A stretch of DNA of 64,000 nucleotides from Levilactobacillus fuyuanensis (GTDB lineage Bacteria > Bacillota > Bacilli > Lactobacillales > Lactobacillaceae), in contig NZ_RHNZ01000010.1 in assembly GCF_003946395.1 (NCBI RefSeq), positions 1-64,000 of the forward strand. The letters run 5' to 3'. Of the stretch, positions 50,563 through 57,970 are shown piece after piece. Numbering within the stretch: the first letter of the stretch is position 1; the number at the start of each line of letters is the position of its first letter. The position numbers and the translations under genes were made by a program. The notes below the pieces were generated by a model, which worked only from the letters and a program-made list of their open reading frames with translations, searched no databases and was not told where the DNA came from.

Positions 50563-52287
50563 TTACTTAAACGACTGGTTCACGTAAGACTCAACGGTCC
50601 CGGTCTTAGCGGACTCGTTGACTCGACCCGTCAGTTTGACTTGGTCGCCGGCCTTCATCAATACGGCCTTAGGATAGTCGGCGGTACCGACCGTCCAGAG
50701 GGTATCGTTACCTTTGACCGCGAACAGCACGTTTTGGTTATCGCCATTTGGAATGACGACGACCCGTTCCACCGTGCCCTTGAGCTTGATGGTCTTGGAG
50801 TTCGTGGTTGAGCTAGCCGTTGACCCGACCGTGGCGAGTTGTACCCGGTATTGGTCGAGCGCTTGGGTCGCCGTTGTAGCGTAAGCTTTCACACTTTGAT
50901 CGGCCGCCTTGATGTAGGCGTAACTCCGGAAGGCCCCGGTGGAGTCTAGCAGTGAAACGACCCAAGTAGGTGTGCCGTCGATGTTGTACATGATCGGCAT
51001 CGTAGCGGACCACTTCTGGGCGACGTATTCCTTTTCGGCGATCTTCTTGGCCCCGTCACTGTCCATGACCCCGATGTTTTTCCCGGTGTAGTAGGTCAGT
51101 GTCCCAGTCCGCGCGTTAATCATGGAGTAACCCATGGTTGAATCCGCACTGGTCTTAGGTGAGGTGAAATCGTTGAAGTAGGAGATGTCGCCGTGCTTGT
51201 CCACGACGGGCGTAACGCCATCTTCGGTCCCGTTACTGTTCGGGTCCTTCACGCCGGTCTTGTTAAAGTGGGCGTTGAAGTAACCGTTGCCGTACCAGCC
51301 GAAGATTTCGTTCATTTCCGCAGCCGTGGAGGACGCGATGGATTCGTTGATAAATTTCGGTGCGCCGGCAGCTGAGTAGAGCTTGGTGTCACCGGTCTTG
51401 GCGTTCAAGACGACGACGTGCAGACTCTTATAGTTGATCCGGCTGGAAACACCACGGGCCTTGTAGACGGTCTGGATGAAGTAGGGTTCGCCGCTATCCT
51501 TGATTTCGAGTTGCGGTTGCCCTTCCTGAACCCAGCCAGGGAAACGGTTGTAGATGACCCGTTGTGCGTCTTCGAAGAGGTAAGCACTCGGCGTGTACTT
51601 CATGGATTGCTTAATGAAGTGGGGCTCGGCGTTCACGTTGGTGGCGTCGATCATGAAGTAACCGGGTGACTTCTTGGCCCGTTGCCACCGCCAGAAGCCG
51701 TCGAATTCAACGGGGGCGATGTAGACGGTCTTGCCCTTAACGACCTGCGTTTGCAGGGCGCCTAGCTTGTAGTAAGACGTATTAGGCACGGCACTCATGG
51801 CCTTGTTCATCTTGTTGCGGACGGTCTTGGGTGCGATGGCGATTGGCGTCGCGTCCTTGTCCAGCAGGGGCGCGGTCTTCATCGTCTTGATCTTTAAGGA
51901 GTTGTAGACTGGCTTCACACCGAACTTGGTCTGAGCGGCCCCAAAGAGGCTGACGACAAAGAGCAATGCCAGTAGGCCGGCTGCCACGTTTAAGCCTTTA
52001 TTTTGGCTACGAACGTGGGGGCGTTTGTCACCACTGCCGGTCTCGACCGCCACGTTGGGACTGCTGAGCGCCAGGAATGGCAGGTACAGCACCCCACTGA
52101 TGACGTTCATGATGATCAGGCTAAAGAGCGCCTTGCTGGGTAAAATGACGAAGACCACGCCAATGGCAATGACGTAGTAAACGATGTAGATACCCGCCAG
52201 CATTTGCAAGTGTTGGGGACGTTGAACGATTCCCATGATTGCCATGATGAAGGCGGATAGGGTACAGAAGAAAGCGACTAGTAACAT
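50563..52287 (-). CDS. Large membrane protein with extracytoplasmic domain, unknown function
   Basis: A 574-residue protein. Two to three hydrophobic segments occupy about 1-75 and another lies near 98-115 (VAAGLLALLFVVSLFGAA). The remainder is probably outside the membrane. In it GYFMIDATNVNAEPHFI near 188, DGTPTWVVSLLDSTGAFRSY near 437 and YYTGKNIG near 395 look like PepSY-type or repeated beta modules. The last 80 residues (KGTVERVVVI to GDQVKLTGRVN) resemble a small OB-fold. GGAAAGGG precedes the ATG. I do not recognise the family. It stands alone, convergent with the small membrane protein gene. Confidence 0.7.
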   Translation of the reverse strand: MLLVAFFCTLSAFIMAIMGIVQRPQHLQMLAGIYIVYYVIAIGVVFVILPSKALFSLIIMNVISGVLYLPFLALSSPNVAVETGSGDKRPHVRSQNKGLNVAAGLLALLFVVSLFGAAQTKFGVKPVYNSLKIKTMKTAPLLDKDATPIAIAPKTVRNKMNKAMSAVPNTSYYKLGALQTQVVKGKTVYIAPVEFDGFWRWQRAKKSPGYFMIDATNVNAEPHFIKQSMKYTPSAYLFEDAQRVIYNRFPGWVQEGQPQLEIKDSGEPYFIQTVYKARGVSSRINYKSLHVVVLNAKTGDTKLYSAAGAPKFINESIASSTAAEMNEIFGWYGNGYFNAHFNKTGVKDPNSNGTEDGVTPVVDKHGDISYFNDFTSPKTSADSTMGYSMINARTGTLTYYTGKNIGVMDSDGAKKIAEKEYVAQKWSATMPIMYNIDGTPTWVVSLLDSTGAFRSYAYIKAADQSVKAYATTATQALDQYRVQLATVGSTASSTTNSKTIKLKGTVERVVVIPNGDNQNVLFAVKGNDTLWTVGTADYPKAVLMKAGDQVKLTGRVNESAKTGTVESYVNQSFK

Positions 52288-52646
52288 ATAAAAACCCTTT
52301 CCAAATAATGTCAGCGAAAATCCAATTATGTAAAAAATAACTACTTTCTCTAGTTTACCCTATTTAGCGATGTGACTAAAGGGGAACACCGTAATCAGTA
52401 GAAATAATGGTAGCGCTTTTGTGGCTGGTGTGATGGGATTTGTCCAGATAGTTATGATGGCAATAGGGATGGACCTACTCAAGATGAACGGAATTAGTGA
52501 TTCTCAGCTGGGTAACATGTACGGATGACTTGAGGAAAGATGGTCCTAGTAAAAGCCCGCCAAATCAGCAGTGCAAGCAAACTTAGCGTGACAAAGTGGC
52601 AGGCATTTGCTAGGGTTAGGTCAGATAGATGCAGGGAGGAAACACG
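52288..52646. other. Gap with a possible gene relic
   Basis: 359 bases. At 52421-52528 a plus-strand frame from GTG to TGA reads like a membrane segment and tail (MGFVQIVMMAIGMDLLKMN). It has no ribosome binding site and is probably a remnant. The promoter of the large membrane protein must lie in the left part. Nothing else recognised. Confidence 0.3.
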
Positions 52647-53285
52647 ATGACACTCGGGGAAAAATTAAAGCAGGCACGGGCGGATCACGAGCTGACCCAA
52701 CAGGCCGTGGCCCAGCAGGTGGTCGTCTCGCGACAGACCATTTCAAGTTGGGAAACGGGGAAGAGCTATCCGGATATCGACAGTCTGGTGACGCTGAGCA
52801 ATCTGTACGGGCTGACATTGGACAGCCTGATCAAGGAAGATACGGGGATGCTGGATTATTTGCGGAAGTCGGAGGTTGCGGTGAGGTTACGACCAATCCG
52901 TCAGGCGATGCTCATCTTGAATAGTTTATTCGTGGTGCTCTTAGTCTTCTTTTTGCCAAGTCGGCTAGGTGGTGGCATCTTAATTGTCGCGGTGCTGGCT
53001 AACTTGGTCGGCTTGGCCTATCTCCAAAAATTTGAGGAGCAGCTCAGTGACCTGCCCGTATGGGAACAGCGGTGGCGACGGGGGCGGTTACCGGGATTAC
53101 TGGGAAGTCTAGCGGCAACGGGCGCCTTGATTGCAACCAACTGGTGGTCAGTCTCCGCGGCGGTTGCCAGTAGTCTGGTCAGTATCACCCTGGTGGGTTG
53201 GCTGACGTTGTTACTGCTTTGGTTAGGTCACGTAATCGGTCGGCTTAAACAGCAAGAGGATAAGGTGGCCAGGTCCAAGACGTAG
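52647..53285 (+). CDS. XRE family regulator with membrane segments
   Basis: A 212-residue protein. Residues 1-65 are a Cro/C1-type helix-turn-helix (LGEKLKQARADHELTQQAVA and SRQTISSWETGKSYPDIDSL). After a linker, four hydrophobic segments follow at about 92-108, 112-126, 150-170 and 175-205. Membrane-linked XRE regulators of this layout are common in lactobacilli and often sense wall or antibiotic stress, but the signal here is unknown. ATG at 52647 has GGGAGGAAAC upstream. Monocistronic, with no obvious partner gene. Confidence 0.85.
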   Translation: MTLGEKLKQARADHELTQQAVAQQVVVSRQTISSWETGKSYPDIDSLVTLSNLYGLTLDSLIKEDTGMLDYLRKSEVAVRLRPIRQAMLILNSLFVVLLVFFLPSRLGGGILIVAVLANLVGLAYLQKFEEQLSDLPVWEQRWRRGRLPGLLGSLAATGALIATNWWSVSAAVASSLVSITLVGWLTLLLLWLGHVIGRLKQQEDKVARSKT

Positions 53286-53386
53286 GGACTAGCGCGGCGG
53301 GTTACCAATTAATAATTAGTGTTATCGAAGAAGTGCCTTCGCCAATCTAGTTTGGTGGGGGTGCTTTTTGAGATAGTGTTATACGC

Positions 53387-53414
53387 AAAAAAAGACCAGC
53401 CAAATCAGCCGGTC
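53387..53414 (-). terminator. Terminator of the 30-residue small-protein gene
   Basis: On the minus strand GACCGGC pairs with GCTGGTC around six to seven bases, then seven Ts. It starts about 33 bases after the small gene's stop. Confidence 0.75.
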
Positions 53415-53446
53415 CACCCAACACATTTATTTCCGAATAGGGGTCA

Positions 53447-53539
53447 TTAATGCTTAAACATGAAAATGCCCCGCACAATTTCGGCACCAATTAAAACCAC
53501 CATGAATGACCAAGTAACAAGAGTTGCGACGCTTCCCAT
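53447..53539 (-). CDS. 30-residue small membrane protein with its own transcription unit
   Basis: ATG at 53539 has GAGGAGG at ideal spacing and opens 30 codons. The product starts MGSVATLVTWSFMVVLIGAE, a single hydrophobic helix, and ends IVRGIFMFKH with a positive tail. A promoter with exact 17-base spacing lies upstream and a terminator downstream, so the whole transcript is about 190 bases. Form and size are those of a small membrane peptide such as a type I toxin or a membrane-complex regulator. It does not match the Fst sequences I know. No antisense RNA was found by eye. Coding is well supported; function is open. Confidence 0.65.
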   Translation of the reverse strand: MGSVATLVTWSFMVVLIGAEIVRGIFMFKH

Positions 53540-53581
53540 TTTAAAGACCTCCTCGATTCTGCCCAATTTCTAATTACTTTT

Positions 53582-53610
53582 ATTGTACGCCGAACACTGG
53601 AGCGACACAA
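53582..53610 (-). promoter_or_regulatory. Promoter of the 30-residue small-protein gene
   Basis: Read on the minus strand: TTGTGT, exactly 17 bases, TACAAT. It places the start near 53575, about 36 bases before the ATG. Confidence 0.65.
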
Positions 53611-53634
53611 TAGGAACCGCTTACATTTTCAGAA

Positions 53635-53684
53635 AAATCCATCACTGAATAGATCTACTTTGGGACCTGTTCTGTGATGGATTT
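53635..53684 (-). terminator. Terminator of the deacetylase gene
   Basis: AAATCCATCAC and GTGATGGATTT form a perfect 11-pair stem. On the minus strand it runs into TTTTTC, 93 bases after the deacetylase stop and just before the small-gene promoter. Confidence 0.75.
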
Positions 53685-53740
53685 ATTCTTATGCGTGCAG
53701 TGTTTTGTCAGTTTTGGTAAGTTCCAAATGATCGGGAGCG

Positions 53741-53756
53741 CTGGCAGCCGCAGGCG
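53741..53756 (-). repeat. End fragment of a family-1 element
   Basis: CTGGCAGCCGCAGGCG equals the terminal word of copies A, B, D and I. It lies 20 bases from the deacetylase stop codon, the same relation to a stop codon as copies B and C. No hairpin core remains. Confidence 0.55.
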
Positions 53757-53776
53757 AAAATACAACTCCTATCTGA

Positions 53777-54631
53777 CTACTGGTTGGTGACATCGACGAG
53801 GCTGGCAAAGGTGGCAGTGCTCATGCCGGGAACGACCCGCAGCCGTGACAAATTGTAGCGCCCCTGCTTCAGAGTGGCCACGCCCTCCTGCGTGGTCAGC
53901 GCCAGCGTGTAGCCACTCTGTTTAGCCAACCGCCGTGTCGTGGCATTGGCGCGGCCAGCCGGGTAACACAGCATCCGCGTTTCCTGATCAAGATGGGTGT
54001 CTAACCACTGCTTAGACTTAACCAACTCCTGCTTCTGCTGAGCCGCCGTCAGTTCATCGAGATTCAAGTGCTGGACGGTGTGGCTGGCAAAGTCCACGTG
54101 GCCGGTCGCCTTCATTCGTTTCATCTCGGCTAGTGTCAGGTGATTGCCCTTATGCGTGAAGCCCGTGATGACGTTGATGGTCGCGTGTAGGTTGTATTTT
54201 TTCAGCGCCGGCAGGCCATTAGTCAGATTATCTTTGTAGGCATCGTCCAGTGTGATCCAGACGACCTTCTTCTGCGGAATGCTATTGGTCGAGAGCGCAT
54301 GAATCGCCTCGGCCGTGGTCAGTGTCCGGTAGTGATGCTGCTTAAGGTAGGCCATCTCACTGGCGAACTGGGCCTTGGGCACGCGCAACTGATTCCCACT
54401 GGAAATACTGTGATACATCAAAATGGGCAGCTTGAGCGGCTGCTTTAACTTGATCCAGGGTTTGGCCTTGACGGGCTTAACAGCCGTAGATTCTGCGTCC
54501 TGACTTTGAATCCGATTGTGACGAGCCGGATGACTAATAGTGTTCGGCCGCGATTGACTCCAGGCGAACCCGCCGCCTAATAGCGCAATCAATGCCAGAC
54601 AGCCCCCCAAGAACCACCAGTTTCTTTTCAT
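53777..54631 (-). CDS. Polysaccharide deacetylase (CE4 family), membrane-anchored
   Basis: A 284-residue exported NodB-type enzyme that removes acetyl groups from wall polysaccharide or peptidoglycan. Residues 6-24 are an uncleaved signal/anchor helix. The catalytic domain begins LPILMYHSIS near 69. Metal and base residues are D129-D130 in TLDDAYKD, and H184 and H188 in SHTVQH; YPAGRAN near 222 is motif 3. Motif 1 reads TLDDA and not the usual TFDDG, common in the poly-glucosamine deacetylase branch. GGGGGAAT precedes the ATG. Monocistronic. Confidence 0.9.
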   Translation of the reverse strand: MKRNWWFLGGCLALIALLGGGFAWSQSRPNTISHPARHNRIQSQDAESTAVKPVKAKPWIKLKQPLKLPILMYHSISSGNQLRVPKAQFASEMAYLKQHHYRTLTTAEAIHALSTNSIPQKKVVWITLDDAYKDNLTNGLPALKKYNLHATINVITGFTHKGNHLTLAEMKRMKATGHVDFASHTVQHLNLDELTAAQQKQELVKSKQWLDTHLDQETRMLCYPAGRANATTRRLAKQSGYTLALTTQEGVATLKQGRYNLSRLRVVPGMSTATFASLVDVTNQ

Positions 54632-54697
54632 CGCCTATTCCCCCAGTTTGTTCGTTTACTATTTAGTATAGGGGGTTCAATGAACGGTGGCACGCAT

Positions 54698-55522
54698 TTA
54701 GTCTGCGCGCTGGGCCAATCGACGATAATAGTCGATGGAATCCGGTTCTAAATGGAGGGCAGAAATGGCGTCACGGTCGGAAAGCTGGGGGTGCCGCCGC
54801 AGATAGTTAACTAAGTAACCTTGGTACAGCACGGTGGGGCTCAGGGCAAAGCCCACGACAGTTTCATCCGGCTTCAAATATTTATGCAGGCCGGGCAACG
54901 TTAAGTGGGGATCGGCCGCGGCCCGTTGCTTTAGGAACCAATCATTGGACTGGAACCGTTGCTGCAGGGGGGCCAGAAAAGCCTGGAGTTCATTTAAAAA
55001 TTGCTGGGCCGGTGCTGACCAGCTCTGTGTCTTCAAATTAGCTGTGAAATTGGGTTGAAGAAAGGCCTGAACCGGGTAGCCGTGAGCTACGAGTAGGAGT
55101 GTTAGCCGGGTATACACGTGGAGGCGCGGGTCGGCCAGCAGGCTGTTGAGGTCATCGACCCAGCGGTAGTTCAGCGGTTGGGCGGCTTGCTTGGGTTTAC
55201 TCTTCAGATCCAGAGTCGGCAGGTAGGGCGTCCAACTGTGTGAGAAGAGAAATTTAAAGTAGACGTTGAGGTGCGACAAGACCTTGTTGTAGGTCTGATT
55301 CTGAATCTTGCGGGCGTCGACCAACATGGCCAGATACTGCTCCACATCGGGCGTCTGGAGTTGATTGACGCGGTGGTCTCGCTGATAGGTGGGATTGAAA
55401 TTTTCTAGGTATTTGAAAAAGTCCGTCAGGGTCGCGTTGTACTCGTCTTCAGTGGCCTGCGCCATGGCCCGCTGCTGGAGCGTGCGATTGAAGGCGTCTT
55501 GATACGGATAGGTTTGGGACAT
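54698..55522 (-). CDS. Tyrosine-recombinase-like protein lacking catalytic residues
   Basis: A 274-residue protein with an integrase-type SAM-like N-terminal domain (ATEDEYNATLTDFFKYLENF near 23-42, and YNKVLSHLNVYFKFLF near 96-111). The C-terminal half keeps the general helical plan but not the chemistry. LLLVAHGYPVQAF replaces the first conserved arginine block, and no HxxR was found before the final IDYYRRL, where a tyrosine remains. It is therefore likely a DNA-binding relative and not a recombinase. No phage genes or attachment sites adjoin it. The ATG has AAGGAAGTG upstream. Confidence 0.7.
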   Translation of the reverse strand: MSQTYPYQDAFNRTLQQRAMAQATEDEYNATLTDFFKYLENFNPTYQRDHRVNQLQTPDVEQYLAMLVDARKIQNQTYNKVLSHLNVYFKFLFSHSWTPYLPTLDLKSKPKQAAQPLNYRWVDDLNSLLADPRLHVYTRLTLLLVAHGYPVQAFLQPNFTANLKTQSWSAPAQQFLNELQAFLAPLQQRFQSNDWFLKQRAAADPHLTLPGLHKYLKPDETVVGFALSPTVLYQGYLVNYLRRHPQLSDRDAISALHLEPDSIDYYRRLAQRAD

Positions 55523-55601
55523 GGCAAAACACTTCCTTTGCTAAAAATTACATTAACTTAGAGTGGCGACCACGACCGTGAAGTCGTGGCGGTGATGGGA
55601 G

Positions 55602-56642
55602 CTAGGCCGTGGTTGAGGTGCGGGCAGCCAAGACCCTTTCGCGTAATTGTTCTTTTTGATCGTCATCGATAAAAGCGGCGTCGATGGCGTTAAGTGTCAG
55701 GCGTTCCAGCAGAGACCAGTTCAGACCAAACTGCTTGCGAAGCGTGACGAATTCATCGGTTAAAGTGACGTTAGAGACGGTCCGGTCATCGGTGTTGACC
55801 GTGACCTTCAGGCCGGCACTGAGAAATTCCGATAACGGGAAGTCGCTCCAACTGTCGACAGCCTTGGTCTGGATGTTACTTGTTGGGCAAATTTCAATGG
55901 TGGCCCCGGCTTCTTTAGTTTGTGCGATTGCGGCCGGGAAGCCACTCATGTGAACGCCGTGGCCAATCCGTTTAGCACCCAGGGTCAGCGCAACCACAAC
56001 GTTATCGACGGGCCCGGCCTCACCGGCATGGATCGTAAATGGCAGGCCGGTTGCCTGACCCGCGCGGATGGCATCAACCAGGTCGATCGTTGGATGATTG
56101 TACTCGTCCCCAGCGAAGTCCAGGCCAACGACCCCCTCGTTCTTGAAGTCGGCAGCGGTTTGGAAGACGTCGATGCATTCGTCTAAGGGACGGTCACGCA
56201 TCGCACAGACGATGGCGTTGACTGGAATCCCAAAGTCGGCAGAACCGGCGTGCAGGCCCTCCAGTGTCGCGGCGATAGCTTCGCGAATGGAGAGACCCTT
56301 TTCGGTGAAAATGGCGGGGGCGAACCGCGTTTCTAAGTAAATCAGACCGTCTTCGGAGGCAGTCTGAACCATATCGTAACCAGCAATCCGGAGCTGTTCC
56401 GGCGTTTGCATCAGATCGGTCACAACCTGGAATCGTTTCAAGTAATCAATCAAACTGACGGTATCAATGGGTGCCGATACCAATGTCCGGAGTGCAGCGT
56501 CGCTGGCTGGCAACTCGGCACCGGTAATGGCTGCCATCTTCCGTAGCGCGGGTAGTGAGATCGATCCATCGAGGTGGCAGTGCAACTCAACTTTCGGATA
56601 CTGACGAACGGCGTCTGCGGTAAAAGGGTTAACTTGAGACAT
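55602..56642 (-). CDS. add: Adenosine deaminase
   Basis: A 346-residue zinc enzyme that turns adenosine and deoxyadenosine into inosine forms for purine salvage. The zinc histidines H21 and H23 are in ELHCHLDGSI, the third is in IHAGEAG near 213, where the glutamate is catalytic, and HGVHMSG near 237 follows. The zinc aspartate is in VNTDDRTVS near 293. AAGGAGG lies nine bases before the ATG. It stands alone; a 1.3 kb gene-free stretch lies upstream of it, the longest in the window. Confidence 0.95.
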   Translation of the reverse strand: MSQVNPFTADAVRQYPKVELHCHLDGSISLPALRKMAAITGAELPASDAALRTLVSAPIDTVSLIDYLKRFQVVTDLMQTPEQLRIAGYDMVQTASEDGLIYLETRFAPAIFTEKGLSIREAIAATLEGLHAGSADFGIPVNAIVCAMRDRPLDECIDVFQTAADFKNEGVVGLDFAGDEYNHPTIDLVDAIRAGQATGLPFTIHAGEAGPVDNVVVALTLGAKRIGHGVHMSGFPAAIAQTKEAGATIEICPTSNIQTKAVDSWSDFPLSEFLSAGLKVTVNTDDRTVSNVTLTDEFVTLRKQFGLNWSLLERLTLNAIDAAFIDDDQKEQLRERVLAARTSTTA

Positions 56643-56744
56643 GGCAAGGTCCTCCTTTGGAATATGTAACTTCCTTCCAGTATACCATGATAGCGCTTAA
56701 CAACGCGACCTTACGGGGAAAATTTGCCTTTCGGTCGCCTTGCC

Positions 56745-56912
56745 GGGTGGTGCAAATAAACCGGGACGCTGTGGGCGGGTGCCCGGAGCCAAAGAGCGGT
56801 CTCCGGACTTGCCTTTGAACCTCTGAGAACCGAGTTTCAAAGACACCAATGTTCTAAGCGGCTTAAACCGCCGCTAAGAACATTCCCACGGCTGAGCTTA
56901 TTTGCACCACCC
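56745..56912 (+). repeat. Family-2 structured intergenic element, copy F
   Basis: Perfect 15-base ends GGGTGGTGCAAATAA and TTATTTGCACCACCC. An inner stem GCTGTGGG/CCCACGGC closes three hairpins: CCGGAG/CTCCGG with loop CCAAAGAGCGGT, CTTTGAA/TTTCAAAG, and AATGTTCT..AGCGG against CCGC..AGAACATT. Confidence 0.8.
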
Positions 56913-56993
56913 TCACGGCTTAGGTAGATTTAGCCCGTAATCGCTATAGAATTTGCTTCCCATTTTCCTCGCTACGTGATGAGAGTAAACTAC

Positions 56994-57147
56994 GCTGCGG
57001 TGGCAGTCGTCTAAAGCCCAAGGGCGGTCTTTAGACTTGGCTTTAAGCCGCTGAGAACCACGTCTTAAAACCACTACATCTCTAAGCACCAAGGTTCGGC
57101 CGCCAAGAGGTGTCCCACGGCTGAGCCCATTTTCACCGCCCTTACGG
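56994..57147 (+). repeat. Family-2 structured intergenic element, copy G (end stem decayed)
   Basis: Keeps hairpin 1 (GTCTAAAG/CTTTAGAC), a weak hairpin 2 (CTTTAAG against CTTAAAA) and hairpin 3 (ACATCTCT against AGAGGTGT). GTCCCACGGCTGAGC and the right flank match copy F. The left outer arm is not complementary any more. Confidence 0.7.
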
Positions 57148-57708
57148 CTCACACGAATTTAGCCCGTAATCGCGTAGTAATAGCGACTGTCATTTGGTAC
57201 TGAATTCTGCTAATTTGGGGAATTGGTTTTAAAATGAAATGAAATTATTCGAAAAAACTCATTAGATTTAAGGACTGTTCTGTCGATTAACAAAATTTTT
57301 TCCATTTTATCGCATTTAAAAGGGAAAGTTAGCGAACAAACCGATTGGCTAAAACCGCGATATCTTGCGGTTTATCGCCATTAATGCGTGACGGTTGGAT
57401 TGCAAATTTTACAAATGTGAAATTTCATTAAAAAACGTTGTGTCTGGGGGCCAAACATTATAGAATTGATGTAATCGTCAGGGGGTTAACAAATCCCCCG
57501 TGTGCCGGAGTATTAGCACGATAAATAAATTTAAAAAATTAATATTAATAGGATAGGTAGTCATTGTTACGTGAACTATCTAAAAGCAGCCGAGAGTCCA
57601 GTCGACCGCAAGTTAAGTCTGTGTGCCAGAATCTTGGCTTGTCTGTGTGGGTGTGGCAACCGCCAGTTAAAATGGGTGTGTGTTGGGTTGAACGTGTGTT
57701 AGCCGTGA

Positions 57709-57875
57709 GGACGGTGAAAATGAATCCAGCCGTGAGAATTCTCTTAATGGTGGGTTTTACCATTTAGAGAATTGGTGTCTTGAAGACTCGGTTCGCAGAG
57801 GCTTCAAGCAAGTCCAGAGACCGCTCTTTGGCTCTGGACGTCCGCCCACAGCGTCACGATTCATTTTCACTGTCC
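57709..57875 (-). repeat. Family-2 structured intergenic element, copy H
   Basis: Ends GGACGGTGAAAATGAATC and GATTCATTTTCACTGTCC, one mismatch. In plus-strand order the hairpins are AATTCTCTTAATGGT/ACCATTTAGAGAATT, CTTGAAG/CTTCAAG and GTCCAGAG/CTCTGGAC with loop ACCGCTCTTTGG. Inverted relative to F and G, 96 bases before the acyltransferase gene. Confidence 0.8.
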
Positions 57876-57970
57876 GGTAAGGCGCTGTGAGGACGCTTTG
57901 AACCAGAGGCGCACGACACGCGTTTAACGTGGGGGAGTAATGGCAGCGTTAAAGAGAAGGAGCAATTGCG

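Larger units (their letters stand above)
56643..57970. other. 1.3 kb gene-free stretch carrying three family-2 elements
   Basis: No credible gene. It holds element copies F, G and H. The flank word ATTTAGCCCGTAATCGC follows F (56928-56944) and G (57157-57173), so F and G with flanks are a diverged tandem duplication. Between G and H the DNA is AT-rich with small hairpins at 57352-57373 (AAACCGC/GCGGTTT) and 57481-57499 (GGGGG/CCCCC). Confidence 0.6.

Noticed and set aside
54698-55522. An integrase marking a prophage or genomic island
   Set aside because: Catalytic residues are missing, no attachment repeats or tRNA gene adjoin, and flanking genes are housekeeping.
57545-57767. Frames of about 70 codons on both strands before the acyltransferase gene
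   Set aside because: They overlap the start of structured element H and have no ribosome binding site; composition is that of non-coding DNA.
56745-57875. A CRISPR array or direct-repeat array
   Set aside because: Copies are about 150-170 bases, inverted relative to each other and not spaced by unique spacers; no cas genes lie nearby.
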